Shown: positions 29,657 to 41,913 of the stretch, piece after piece
How positions within the stretch are numbered: the stretch's first letter is position 1
Layout: each line of letters starts with the position of its first letter
From: an uncultured Sphingomonadales bacterium
Lineage (GTDB): Bacteria; Pseudomonadota; Alphaproteobacteria; Sphingomonadales; Sphingomonadaceae
NCBI GenBank assembly: GCA_903839675.1
Contig: CAIMDB010000007.1
Span: 124,001-188,000, forward strand
Direction of reading: 5' to 3'
Length of the DNA stretch: 64,000 nt
Translations under genes and position numbers: made by a program
Notes under the pieces: generated by a model
Told to the model about the DNA's origin: nothing
The model's database searches: none
The model's input: only the letters and a program-made list of their open reading frames with translations

Positions 29657-31525
29657 TCAAGCAGCCATTTCCAGTTGTTCTGACAGTTCCAGCCAGCGGG
29701 CTTCGGCGGTATCCACCTTGGCATTCACCTCGCCGCGCAGGCGCGAGAGGTCGCTCATCGTCATTTTGGCGTACTTGGGCGCGGCCTTGTCCGGCGCGAA
29801 CATGGCTTCGTCGATGGCGTTGCGCTCTTGGGTGAGGCGCTCAAGCTCAGCTTCGGCCGCGCTGACATCCTTGCGGAGTTGCTGCGCCTTCTGCCGATCT
29901 TGCGCCTGAGACGCACGGTCGCCCTTCTTGCCACCCTTGGCACCGCCATCGGCTTTGGGCTGGTTCTTGCCGAGGATGAAGTCGGTATAGTCTTCAATGC
30001 TGCCCGAGAATTCCTTGGCCGTGCCGTTGTCAACAAGGACAAGGCGGTCTGCGGTCAGTTCCAGCATGTGCCGGTCATGGCTGACGAGCACGACAGCGCC
30101 GGAATAGCCGTTCAACGCCTGTACGAGCGCCTCACGCGCGTCGACATCGAGGTGGTTTGTCGGCTCATCGAGGATGAGCATGTGCGGCGCCTCGCGCGTG
30201 ATCAGCGCCAGCGCCAGCCGCGCGCGTTCCCCACCGGAGAGCTTCTTCACTTCGGTTGTGGCCTTCTGGCCCGAGAAACCGAATCGACCCAGCTGCGCGC
30301 GGACGGCAGCAGGTGTTGAACCTTGCATCTGGCGTGTCATGTGTTCCAGCGGCGTATCGTCGCCATCCAGCTCTTCAACCTGATATTGCGTGAAATAGCC
30401 GACGCGCATCTTGCCGGCAGCGTTCATCGCGCCGTCCATTGGCGCCAGCTGAGCGGCGAGCAGGCGCGCGAGCGTCGTTTTACCATTGCCGTTGCGGCCA
30501 AGCAGCGCGATCCGGTCATCGGGGTCAAGCCGCAGGTTCAGCCGTTCAAGGATCGGCGTGCCCGCGGCGTAGCCCACGCTTGCCATATCAAGCGTGATGA
30601 GCGGCGGCCGAAGCGGATCGGGATCTGGAAAGTCGAAAGAAAGGGTCGGGTCTTCCGCCATCGCAGCGATAGGTTGCATGCGGGCGAGGGCCTTCACGCG
30701 TGACTGGGCCTGTTTGGCGGTGCTGGCACGGGCGCTGTTGCGGGCAATAAAGTCTTGCAGCTTGGCACGCTGGGCGTCTTGCGACGCCTTGGCCGCCGCG
30801 AGTTGCGCTGCCCGTTCGGCGCGCTGGCGTTCGAACGAGTCATAGCCGCCTGTGTAGAGCGTGACCTTGCCGCCTTCGAGATGTAGGATGTTGTCGACGA
30901 CATTGTTCAGAAGGTCGCGTTCATGGCTGATGACGACCATCATGCCCGGATAGGCCTTCAAGAAGCTTTCCAGCCACAATGTCGCTTCAAGATCCAAGTG
31001 GTTCGACGGTTCGTCGAGCAGCAGCAGATCGGGTTCCGAGAAGAGCAATGCCGCGAGGGCGACGCGCATCTTCCAGCCGCCTGAATAGCTATCGAGCGGA
31101 CGCTGCTGCATCTCTTCATCAAAGCCGAGGCCGACGAGAATGCGCGATGCCCGGGCATTGGCGGTATAGGCATCGATGGCGTTCAGGCGCTCATAGATCT
31201 CACCCAGCCGGTCCATGTCCTCGCAATTTTCGGATTCGAGCATGAGCGCTGCCCGCTCCACATCGGCGGCCAGCACTGTATCGATGGGCGTCGCATCGCC
31301 GCTGGGGGCTTCCTGCGCGATATAACCGATCCGCGTGTTGCGGGGCATTTCCATGCTGCCGTCATCGGGATCTAGTGCACCAATCATGACTTTCATGAGC
31401 GTGGACTTTCCCGCGCCATTGCGTCCGATCAACCCGATACGGCTGCGCGGGGGGAGGGCCGCGGAAGCGCGGTCAATGATGGTGCGCCCGCCAAGGCGCA
31501 CGGTGATCCCGTTGAGATTGAGCAT
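29657..31525 (-). CDS. ABC-F family ATPase
   Basis: This is a 622-residue protein with two ABC domains in one chain and no membrane segment, so it is an ABC-F (EttA/Uup-type) protein acting on ribosomes rather than a transporter. The first domain has GRNGAGKST (Walker A) and the signature SYSGGWKMR, the second GRNGNGKTT and LSGGERAR. A linker joins them and a C-terminal coiled coil (about 545-620) follows. It sits alone on the minus strand, divergent from tgt. Confidence 0.93.
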   Translation of the reverse strand: MLNLNGITVRLGGRTIIDRASAALPPRSRIGLIGRNGAGKSTLMKVMIGALDPDDGSMEMPRNTRIGYIAQEAPSGDATPIDTVLAADVERAALMLESENCEDMDRLGEIYERLNAIDAYTANARASRILVGLGFDEEMQQRPLDSYSGGWKMRVALAALLFSEPDLLLLDEPSNHLDLEATLWLESFLKAYPGMMVVISHERDLLNNVVDNILHLEGGKVTLYTGGYDSFERQRAERAAQLAAAKASQDAQRAKLQDFIARNSARASTAKQAQSRVKALARMQPIAAMAEDPTLSFDFPDPDPLRPPLITLDMASVGYAAGTPILERLNLRLDPDDRIALLGRNGNGKTTLARLLAAQLAPMDGAMNAAGKMRVGYFTQYQVEELDGDDTPLEHMTRQMQGSTPAAVRAQLGRFGFSGQKATTEVKKLSGGERARLALALITREAPHMLILDEPTNHLDVDAREALVQALNGYSGAVVLVSHDRHMLELTADRLVLVDNGTAKEFSGSIEDYTDFILGKNQPKADGGAKGGKKGDRASQAQDRQKAQQLRKDVSAAEAELERLTQERNAIDEAMFAPDKAAPKYAKMTMSDLSRLRGEVNAKVDTAEARWLELSEQLEMAA

Positions 31526-31652
31526 ATCCGGCGGCTGCTACAAGATTTCGCTGCAGATGCGAAGGGATTCGCATCCACCGAGTAAATTGTGCTCCAACTA
31601 AGGAGAGATGGCTGTCCATTGGTTATCGGCATCGGAGACGAGGCCTTGTTAA

Positions 31653-33388
<1,736 letters not shown>

Positions 33389-33456
33389 TATGGAATCTCC
33401 TCTATCCTAATAACCTATGGCGTAGAGGTTGATATGGCCAGCACCCATTGGTGCGC

Positions 33457-33485
33457 TTGACACCAAATCGCGGAACTTATAGAGA
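33457..33485 (+). promoter_or_regulatory. possible promoter of the rpsM-rpsK-rpoA-rplQ operon
   Basis: A perfect TTGACA (33457-33462) is followed after 17 bases by TAGAGA (33480-33485), a plausible though weak -10 for the housekeeping sigma factor. It lies about 130 bases upstream of the rpsM start. Predicted by eye only. Confidence 0.4.
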
Positions 33486-33617
33486 AGCATATCCCATATC
33501 ACCGTGTTCACGGCGACGCCTTTTCGCGCTCGTCGTGTTTCTGCGTTGAAACGGGTGTCACAGCGTCGAGATAGGCCGGCCTTGCCCGCTGGCTTGTGGA
33601 GCAGGAGAAACTTAAAA

Positions 33618-33986
33618 ATGGCACGTATTGCGGGTGTTAACATCCCGACCAACAAGCGCGTTTTGATCGCGCTTCAGTATATCCATGGTATTGGCCAGGC
33701 CAAAGCCAAGGAAATCGTCACCAAGCTGAACATCGATGAAGCCCGTCGCGTTCAGGATCTGTCGGACACAGAAGTCTTGCACATCCGCGAAGCGATCGAC
33801 GCCGACTATACGGTTGAAGGCGATCTTCGTCGCGAAACCTCGATGAACATCAAGCGCCTGATGGACCTCGCGTCCTATCGTGGCCTTCGTCATCGTAAGG
33901 GTCTTCCGGTTCGTGGCCAGCGCACGCACACAAATGCGCGCACCCGCAAGGGCAAGGCCAAGCCGATCGCAGGTAAGAAGAAGTAA
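33618..33986 (+). CDS. rpsM: 30S ribosomal protein S13
   Basis: This is a 122-residue small-subunit protein at the top of the head of the 30S particle, contacting P-site t[23 protein letters not shown] is the diagnostic N-terminus, and [14 protein letters not shown] is the typical basic tail. A longer in-frame start at 33504 is unlikely; the chosen ATG has AGGAG twelve bases upstream. It opens the alpha operon; here neither secY nor adk precedes it. Confidence 0.98.
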   Translation: MARIAGVNIPTNKRVLIALQYIHGIGQAKAKEIVTKLNIDEARRVQDLSDTEVLHIREAIDADYTVEGDLRRETSMNIKRLMDLASYRGLRHRKGLPVRGQRTHTNARTRKGKAKPIAGKKK

Positions 33987-34026
33987 TTTTTGGGACAGTC
34001 CGGGGGACTGTCCGGCAAAAATTACT
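33982..34026. repeat. 20-bp inverted repeat spanning the rpsM stop codon
   Basis: The arms 33982-34001 and 34005-34026 pair over 20 positions (11 bp AGTAATTTTTG/CAAAAATTACT plus 9 bp GGACAGTCC/GGACTGTCC) with a 2-base bulge and a 3-base loop. The left arm begins in the last codon and includes the TAA stop. There is no U-tract after it, so an intrinsic terminator is unlikely. It could modulate rpsM-rpsK coupling, mark RNA processing, or be a dispersed palindrome; similar GGACAGTCC palindromes may be widespread in this group. Confidence 0.7.
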
Positions 34027-34070
34027 CCTCACCGCTGTTTCAGCATTCGAGATAAAGTCAGGATTTCCTT

Positions 34071-34460
34071 ATGGCACGCGAACCACAGCGCCTTCGTCGG
34101 CGGGAACGCAAAAATATCACGTCTGGCGTCGCGCACGTCAACGCAAGCTTCAACAACACCATGATCACCATCACCGACGCGCAGGGCAATGCCATTGCCT
34201 GGTCGTCAGCTGGGCAGATGGGCTTCAAGGGCAGCCGCAAGTCGACGCCTTATGCCGCTCAGGTTGCCGCTGAAGACGCGGGCAAGAAGGCCGCCGAACA
34301 TGGCGTCCGTACGCTCGAAGTCGAAGTGAAGGGCCCGGGTTCGGGTCGCGAATCGGCACTGCGCGCGTTGCAGGCTGTTGGCTTCACCATCACGGCGATC
34401 CGTGACGTGACGTCGATCCCGCACAACGGCGTTCGTCCGTCGAAGCGTCGCCGCGTCTAA
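34071..34460 (+). CDS. rpsK: 30S ribosomal protein S11
   Basis: This is a 129-residue small-subunit protein of the 30S platform. The sequence is diagnostic: [20 protein letters not shown] at the N-terminal half and [20 protein letters not shown] at the C-terminus. It begins 84 bases after rpsM; the intervening sequence is mostly the inverted repeat. Confidence 0.98.
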   Translation: MAREPQRLRRRERKNITSGVAHVNASFNNTMITITDAQGNAIAWSSAGQMGFKGSRKSTPYAAQVAAEDAGKKAAEHGVRTLEVEVKGPGSGRESALRALQAVGFTITAIRDVTSIPHNGVRPSKRRRV

Positions 34461-34555
34461 TCTGCTTCCACCGGGTCTGCATGACGTGGGCCCGGTAACA
34501 AGTTTCAATCGGTGGCAGGCGGACGCGCTTTCCACCCAACCCCAAGGGGAACACC

Positions 34556-35620
34556 GTGGCAGTTAATCTCAAGAACTGGCAGGAACTTAAAAAGCCCGAC
34601 ACTCTGGAAAAGAAGACCAGTGGCGATCCGCTGCGCAAGGCGACCTTTGTCGCTGAACCGCTGGAACGCGGCTTTGGTCTGACTTTGGGCAACGCGCTGC
34701 GTCGCGTTCTGCTCTCGTCACTTCAGGGTGCGGCCGTAACGTCGATCAAGATCGAAAACGTGCTGCACGAATTTTCGAGCCTTGCCGGCGTCCGCGAAGA
34801 CGTGACGGACATCGTCCTGAACGTGAAGCAGATTGCACTGCGCATGCAGGGCGATGGCCCGAAGCGTCTTCAGCTCTCGGCCACCGGCCCGGCTGATGTG
34901 AAGGCTGGCAATATTGCGGTTTCGGGCGACATCGAAGTGATGAACCCCGAGCTGATCATCTGCCATCTCGATCAGGGCGCGACGCTCAACATGGAACTGA
35001 CGGCTGACGTCGGTAAGGGTTACGTCCCTGCCGCATCGAACCGTCCGGCAGACGCGCCCATCGGCCTTATCCCGGTTGATGCGCTCTACTCGCCGGTCCG
35101 TCAGGTCTCGTACAAGGTGGAAAACACCCGCGTCGGCCAGGAATTGGACTATGACAAGCTGACGCTGACCATCGAAACCGATGGCACAGTGACCCCGGAT
35201 GATGCCGTCGCTTATGCTGCGCGCATCCTTCAGGACCAGCTGCAGCTTTTCGTCCACTTCGACGAAGCTCTGGCCCAGTCGTCGCAGCTTATTGGTATGG
35301 CCGCACCTTCGAGCGCGCCGGAATCGTCAAGCGACTCCAACCAGATCAACCGTTTTCTTCTCAAGAAGGTGGACGAGCTGGAATTGTCGGTCCGTTCGGC
35401 AAACTGCCTCAAGAACGACAACATCATCTACATCGGCGATCTGGTTCAAAAGACCGAAGCCGAAATGCTTCGCACGCCGAACTTTGGCCGCAAGTCCTTG
35501 AACGAAATCAAGGAAGTGCTGTCGTCCATGGGCCTGCGTCTCGGCATGGACATCCCCGGATGGCCGCCTGAGAACATCGAAGACATGGCCAAGAAGCTCG
35601 AACAAGAGCTGCTCGGCTAA
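34556..35620 (+). CDS. rpoA: DNA-directed RNA polymerase alpha subunit
   Basis: This is a 354-residue subunit that dimerises to assemble RNA polymerase. The N-terminal domain has [20 protein letters not shown], and the C-terminal domain (about 260-350) contains [14 protein letters not shown] and the DNA/activator-contacting helix-hairpin-helix. The start is GTG at 34556, preceded by AAGGGGA. A 95-base gap separates it from rpsK. Confidence 0.98.
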   Translation: MAVNLKNWQELKKPDTLEKKTSGDPLRKATFVAEPLERGFGLTLGNALRRVLLSSLQGAAVTSIKIENVLHEFSSLAGVREDVTDIVLNVKQIALRMQGDGPKRLQLSATGPADVKAGNIAVSGDIEVMNPELIICHLDQGATLNMELTADVGKGYVPAASNRPADAPIGLIPVDALYSPVRQVSYKVENTRVGQELDYDKLTLTIETDGTVTPDDAVAYAARILQDQLQLFVHFDEALAQSSQLIGMAAPSSAPESSSDSNQINRFLLKKVDELELSVRSANCLKNDNIIYIGDLVQKTEAEMLRTPNFGRKSLNEIKEVLSSMGLRLGMDIPGWPPENIEDMAKKLEQELLG

Positions 35621-35732
35621 TCCGGCGCCCGGCGTTTACGCCGGGCCGCTACGGGCAAAGGGCGGTGGCCCATAACACCGCCTGGCTAGGGGTACCTCAC
35701 ACGGCCCCCTGACGAACGAAAAGGAAGTTAAA

Positions 35733-36155
35733 ATGAGACATCGTAGTGGCGGCCGTAAGCTTCAGCGTACCTCGGCCCACCGTATTGCCCTGTTCCGCAA
35801 CATGTCGGCAGCGCTTATCAAGCACGAACAGATCACCACGACCCTCGCCAAGGCGAAGGAACTGCGTCCGTATGTTGAAAAGCTGATCACGCTGGCGAAG
35901 AAGGGTGGCCTGTCCAACCGTCGTCTGGCGCATGCCCGTCTTTTGAACGATGCGCAGCTGATCAAGCTGTTTGACGTTCTTGCCGAGCGTTACAAGGACC
36001 GCAACGGCGGCTACACCCGCGTCATCAAGGCCGGTATCCGCGCCTCTGACGCGGCGCCCATCGCCATCATCGAATTCGTCGACCGCGACGTGAGCGCCAA
36101 GGGCCAGGACTCCGGCCCAGTGTACACGTCGGAAGATATGGACGAAGCGGCCTAA
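35733..36155 (+). CDS. rplQ: 50S ribosomal protein L17
   Basis: This is a 140-residue large-subunit protein near the exit tunnel. [20 protein letters not shown] is the family N-terminus, and the [10 protein letters not shown] segment is conserved. The length is slightly above the E. coli 127 residues because of a C-terminal tail. It ends the operon and is followed by an intrinsic terminator 30 bases on. Confidence 0.98.
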   Translation: MRHRSGGRKLQRTSAHRIALFRNMSAALIKHEQITTTLAKAKELRPYVEKLITLAKKGGLSNRRLAHARLLNDAQLIKLFDVLAERYKDRNGGYTRVIKAGIRASDAAPIAIIEFVDRDVSAKGQDSGPVYTSEDMDEAA

Positions 36156-36185
36156 GCCCCTTCTGCCTATCGGCGAAAACAAGAA

Positions 36186-36211
36186 GCCCCGCAGAAATGC
36201 GGGGCTTTTTT
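36186..36211 (+). terminator. intrinsic terminator after rplQ
   Basis: An 8-bp GC-rich stem (GCCCCGCA/TGCGGGGC) closes a GAAA tetraloop and is followed by six T residues. This is a canonical Rho-independent terminator for the alpha operon. On the other strand it may also help end the convergent GST gene. Confidence 0.9.
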
Positions 36212-36218
36212 GTTGGGT

Positions 36219-36869
36219 TTAGGCCCTGTTGCCTGCCTCAAAGACTGCCAATTGTGCTGCAAAGGCCCGTCGATAAGCAGGGCGTGCTTCGGCCCGTGCG
36301 ACATAGGCGGATAGGCTGGGATAGCGCTGCAACAGGCTGGAACTGCCCAGGCGGAACAGGACGGACGCCATCATCAGGTCGCCCGCCGTGAACATGCCTT
36401 CCAGCCATTCACGGTCGCCAAGATACGCCACGAGTGCATCGAGCCTTTTGCAAATTCGGGCGTCTAGCCCCGGTTGCCGCTTCACAGTCCAGCTTTCGTC
36501 GCGCTCCAGCAGCATGGCCGTCTCGCGCTCTAATATGGGCGGCTCTACTGTGTTCAGCGCAGCAAACATCCAGTTGATCGCGCGCATTCTTGCGCCGGGC
36601 TCTGCGGGGAACAGCCCTTTGTGCGTCTCTGCGATGTGCAGAATGATTGCGCCTGATTCGAACAGTTGGAGCCCCGGTTCCTCATAAGTTGGGATCTGTC
36701 CGAAGGGATGCAGCGCCAGATGCGGCGGCTCCTTCATCTCGGCGAAGGTGAGGAGGCGGACGTCGTAGGGCTGACCAACTTCTTCCAGCGCCCAGCGGAC
36801 GCGCATATCGCGGCCGCGGCCGCGGCCACGGTCGGGCGAATTGGCAAATCCGGTGAGGGTCGGCGTCAT
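36219..36869 (-). CDS. glutathione S-transferase family protein
   Basis: This is a 216-residue GST from the ATG at 36869; a longer start at 36905 adds only 12 residues. The N-terminal thioredoxin fold has the glutathione-site segments GQIPTYEEPGLQLFESGAII and the C-terminal helical domain contains the family's WLEGMFTAGDLMMASV. A short RGRGRGRD run follows the first strand and matches a low-complexity CGG-repeat in the DNA. Substrate unknown; convergent with rplQ. Confidence 0.88.
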   Translation of the reverse strand: MTPTLTGFANSPDRGRGRGRDMRVRWALEEVGQPYDVRLLTFAEMKEPPHLALHPFGQIPTYEEPGLQLFESGAIILHIAETHKGLFPAEPGARMRAINWMFAALNTVEPPILERETAMLLERDESWTVKRQPGLDARICKRLDALVAYLGDREWLEGMFTAGDLMMASVLFRLGSSSLLQRYPSLSAYVARAEARPAYRRAFAAQLAVFEAGNRA

Positions 36870-36930
36870 GGCGCCTAGGCTAAGCAGAGGCGGACTGGCC
36901 TGCAAGCCTGTCGATCTGCAATAGCGGACC

Positions 36931-36956
36931 TAAAAAAACGGGGCCCGAAGGCCCCG
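36931..36956 (-). terminator. intrinsic terminator of rpoD
   Basis: On the minus strand a 7-bp stem CGGGGCC/GGCCCCG closes a UUCG tetraloop and is followed by seven U residues. It lies five bases beyond the rpoD stop and ends the yqeY-DUF559-dnaG-rpoD cluster. Confidence 0.92.
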
Positions 36957-36961
36957 CTTGA

Positions 36962-38995
<2,034 letters not shown>

Positions 38996-39015
38996 GTGAC
39001 CCGGTGTACCCTTCT

Positions 39016-40878
39016 TCAATCGCCGTTCTCATCCCGTTCAGCGAGCGATGCCAATTTTGCATCCGCTTCACGGCGCGCCTCCAGCAGGCGCATTTGTTCG
39101 GCAAACCCTGTTTCGTCCCAGTTTTCGGCGAGGCGAGCCGTTGCTGCTGCCAGCGCCGCGTCCAGTTCCGGCCGCGCGGCGAGCGCTTCGATCGCCATCC
39201 CCAAATCCCTCCGGGCGAGCTCCGGATTTGCCTGCCGCCGTGTGAAGGAAAAGGCAAGCCCATTCGCATCGACCAACTGTGCCGCAAGACCGCCGAAACC
39301 GCCACTTTCGCATATGGTGATCAATGCGGGAGAATCAAGCGCGGGATCGTCATAGGCGGCCTCGAGAAGAATGTTCCGCAAGGCTTCAAGTTCCCGGTCG
39401 GGCAAGGCGAGTGCCGATAGGGCTTCGGCGCAGGCCAGAATGACCGTCGGATGGTGGAGCAGGCCGGCCAGAATTGCGCGGGCGTAGATCGCATCGATGC
39501 CGCCGCCGCTGATGGATCGGGTGGCGTTGGTCGGTGGCGCCTCAAAGGTTTGGAAGCGCCCACCGCGCTGGCCGGGACGGCGTGGTTCAAAGCGCCGCTG
39601 CTCGAAACGGGGCTGGGCCGGGCGCCGGAAAGCATCATCAAAACGCTGCCGGAATTCGAGATCATACTGTTCTCGAACTGAGCCATTTTCAATAACTTGT
39701 GTATGATTTCTAAGGCGTTGTCTTAATCCTGCTCGTGCCTCCGGCGTCGCCAATGGCTCAGCTTCAAGCTCGTGCCGCCACAGCCGGTCGACCAGAGCCT
39801 CTGGCTTGTCGAGCAGCGCATCCATTGCAGCGCGTCCGCTGGATTTTATGAGATCATCCGGATCTTGGCCCTGTGGCAGCGTGACAAAGCTCAGCGAACA
39901 GGCGGGCGCTAAGCCGGGCAAGGCACGGCCAATTGCCCGCACAGATGCCTTTTGCCCGGCTGAATCTCCGTCAAAGCACAGGATGGGCGCGTCGGACAGC
40001 CGCCAGAGCCTAGCGATCTGGTGTTCGGTTAGAGCAGTGCCGAGCGGGGCAACGGCGTCTTCAATCCCCGCCTGAGCCAACGCGATGACGTCCATATAGC
40101 CTTCGACGACGATGACGCGGTTGGTCTTGCGGTTGGCAGGTCCTGCCCGGTCGATATTGTACAGCGTTCGCCCTTTATCGAAGAGCGGTGTGTCCGGGGA
40201 ATTCAAGTATTTGGGCTCGCCGGCCCCCAAGATGCGGCCCCCAAAGGCAATGACGCGCCCACGCGCATCGCGGATGGGGATCATCAGGCGGCCTCGGAAC
40301 CGGTCGTAACTTTCCTTGTCGTCAACCTTGATGAGGAGGCCTGCCTCAATCAGCATGTCCTCGCCGAAGCGGGCGAGGGCCGTCTTCAGATCGCCGCGGC
40401 TATCAGGGGCATATCCCATGCCGAATGTGGAAATTGTCGCGGGCTTGATGCCGCGCTGCTGCAGATATTGCCGCGCTTCGCCGCCCTTAACACCCTGCAA
40501 TTGCTCACTATACCAACTGGCAGCTGCGGCCATGACGTCATGAAGGGAATTGGCTCGCTCTGCCTTTTCGGCAGCGCGCGGGTCTGGCGCTGGAACCTCT
40601 AGGCCAGCCGCTTCCGCCAGTTCCTTAACCGCATCCATGAACGGCAGCCCACGCTGATCGGTCATCCAGCGTATCGCATCGCCGTGCGCGCTACAGCCGA
40701 AGCAGTGGTAAAAGCCCTTTTCGTCATTGACGTAAAAGCTGGGCGTCTTCTCATTATGGAATGGGCAGCAGCCCTTAAACTCGCGTCCGGCCTTCGTGAT
40801 TTTTACTGTGCGCCCGATCAACGCAGAGAGCTGCGTCCGCGCGCGTAATTCATCGAGCCAGGCAGGGGAGAGAGTCAT
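39016..40878 (-). CDS. dnaG: DNA primase
   Basis: This is a 620-residue replicative primase that makes RNA primers at the fork and is recruited by DnaB. The N-terminal zinc finger ([14 protein letters not shown] and [11 protein letters not shown]), the TOPRIM core ([17 protein letters not shown] and [11 protein letters not shown]) and the DnaB-binding C-terminal domain are present. The Shine-Dalgarno sequence (GGGAGAGA) lies in the upstream coding sequence. The ATG overlaps the stop of the DUF559 gene (ATGA). Confidence 0.97.
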   Translation of the reverse strand: MTLSPAWLDELRARTQLSALIGRTVKITKAGREFKGCCPFHNEKTPSFYVNDEKGFYHCFGCSAHGDAIRWMTDQRGLPFMDAVKELAEAAGLEVPAPDPRAAEKAERANSLHDVMAAAASWYSEQLQGVKGGEARQYLQQRGIKPATISTFGMGYAPDSRGDLKTALARFGEDMLIEAGLLIKVDDKESYDRFRGRLMIPIRDARGRVIAFGGRILGAGEPKYLNSPDTPLFDKGRTLYNIDRAGPANRKTNRVIVVEGYMDVIALAQAGIEDAVAPLGTALTEHQIARLWRLSDAPILCFDGDSAGQKASVRAIGRALPGLAPACSLSFVTLPQGQDPDDLIKSSGRAAMDALLDKPEALVDRLWRHELEAEPLATPEARAGLRQRLRNHTQVIENGSVREQYDLEFRQRFDDAFRRPAQPRFEQRRFEPRRPGQRGGRFQTFEAPPTNATRSISGGGIDAIYARAILAGLLHHPTVILACAEALSALALPDRELEALRNILLEAAYDDPALDSPALITICESGGFGGLAAQLVDANGLAFSFTRRQANPELARRDLGMAIEALAARPELDAALAAATARLAENWDETGFAEQMRLLEARREADAKLASLAERDENGD

Positions 40879-41273
40879 GTGTTCAAGCCCCCCTCCCGCG
40901 TGCGGGAGGGGCTAGGGGTGGGCAAGTCCGTTAGGGTCTGAGAAATGGCGGCCACAACGCCCTCCAAGTTATCAAACACCTCTTGGTTGGAAAATCTGAT
41001 CACCTGATATCCGTCGTTAGCGAGAAACGCGTCACGTGCTTGGTCGAAGGCTATCCGCCCGTCATGTGAATTGCCATCCAGTTCAACAACCAATCTGGAC
41101 GCACGGCAAAGAAAGTCCGCGAAATAAGGGCCAATTGGCATTTGGCGGCTGAACTTGTGTCCGTTGAGACGGCTGCCTCGCAGGCAGGCCCACAAAGCGC
41201 GTTCGGCGGGTGTAGCCTCACGGCGAAGAGAGCGTGCGCTTGCTGTGTCGCGCGGTTTGAAGGCGCCTTTCAC
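40875..41273 (-). CDS. DUF559 (Vsr/PD-(D/E)xK-like) protein
   Basis: This protein of about 132 residues belongs to the DUF559 group of small restriction-endonuclease-like proteins. Segments LRREATPAERALWACLRG, the acidic core PYFADF ... LVVELDG with an Asp/Glu pattern, and YQVIRFSNQEVF are typical. The start is GTG (41273) or TTG (41276); neither has a strong ribosome site. Its last codons (LPTPSPSRTREGG) are provided by an interspersed palindrome, and a second copy lies right upstream, so it may have been inserted between yqeY and dnaG. Confidence 0.75.
   Translation of the reverse strand: MKGAFKPRDTASARSLRREATPAERALWACLRGSRLNGHKFSRQMPIGPYFADFLCRASRLVVELDGNSHDGRIAFDQARDAFLANDGYQVIRFSNQEVFDNLEGVVAAISQTLTDLPTPSPSRTREGGLNT
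40891..40926. repeat. interspersed palindrome (CCCCTCCCGC type), C-terminus of DUF559
   Basis: CCCCCTCCCG-x-CGGGAGGGG core followed by CTAGGGGTGGGC. This element supplies the last codons of the DUF559 gene. Confidence 0.8.
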
Positions 41274-41280
41274 CAAATCT

Positions 41281-41316
41281 GCCCACCCCTAACCCCTCCC
41301 GCAGGCGGGAGGGGGA
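41281..41316. repeat. interspersed palindrome (CCCCTCCCGC type), upstream of DUF559
   Basis: Same family as the element at 40891-40926, inverted relative to it: GCCCACCCCTAACCCCTCCC then GCAGGCGGGAGGGGG. It lies in the 49-base gap between the start of the DUF559 gene and the end of yqeY. Confidence 0.8.
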
Positions 41317-41325
41317 CGTTTCGCC

Positions 41326-41778
41326 TCAGCTCAAAGCTGCCTTCACCAGCGCACTCGCCTTGGACATATCGAGCGACGACGCATGGCGTTCCTTCAGGAC
41401 GGCCATGACCTTACCCATATCCTTCACGCTCTCGGCGCCGATTTCCGCCTTGATGGCTTCGATAGCGGCCGTGGTTTCTTCCTCGCTCAACTGCGTGGGC
41501 AAGAAATCTTCAATCACGGTGATCTCAGAGGCTTCGATCTCAGCGAGCTCGGGGCGGCCGCCCTTCATATAAAGATCAATCGATTCGCGGCGCTGCTTGA
41601 CCATTTTCTGGAGCACTTCGACGACAAGTGTGTCGTCATCAGCCGGTGCCTTGCCCGTGCGGGCTTCGATGTCGCGGTTTTTGATGGCCGCAACAATCAG
41701 GCGGATGGTGGCGGTACGCGGCTTATCTCCGGCCTTCATGGCGGTGATCTGCGCGGCCTGAATGTCGTCGCGAATCAT
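41326..41778 (-). CDS. yqeY: GatB/YqeY domain-containing protein
   Basis: This is a 150-residue protein with the YqeY fold, related to the tRNA-binding tail domain of GatB. MIRDDIQAAQITAMKAGDK, VLQKMVKQRRESIDLY and DMGKVMAVLKERH are family segments. It is typically found with rpsU or dnaG; here it begins the yqeY-DUF559-dnaG-rpoD cluster. The function (amide or tRNA-related) remains unknown. carA is divergent. Confidence 0.93.
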   Translation of the reverse strand: MIRDDIQAAQITAMKAGDKPRTATIRLIVAAIKNRDIEARTGKAPADDDTLVVEVLQKMVKQRRESIDLYMKGGRPELAEIEASEITVIEDFLPTQLSEEETTAAIEAIKAEIGAESVKDMGKVMAVLKERHASSLDMSKASALVKAALS

Positions 41779-41820
41779 TTTGTTCTCTCGAAATGATGAA
41801 AGAAGGGCCTTTAGCTGGGG

Positions 41821-41832
41821 AAAACCGGTTTT
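41821..41832. promoter_or_regulatory. 12-bp perfect palindrome between yqeY and carA
   Basis: AAAACCGGTTTT is a perfect palindrome in the 135-base divergent spacer. It lies just before TTGACGG, a possible -35 for carA. It could be an operator, but nothing else supports this. Confidence 0.25.
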
Positions 41833-41913
41833 AATAGATTGACGGTTTCGCCCCCCATCTCTAGCTGCGGTGCCTTAGCGACATCACCAGAATTTACGAA
41901 GGAGCGCCCCGAT

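Noticed and set aside
33982-34026. Intrinsic terminator within the alpha operon
   Set aside because: There is no U-tract after the stem, and ending the operon there would silence rpoA.
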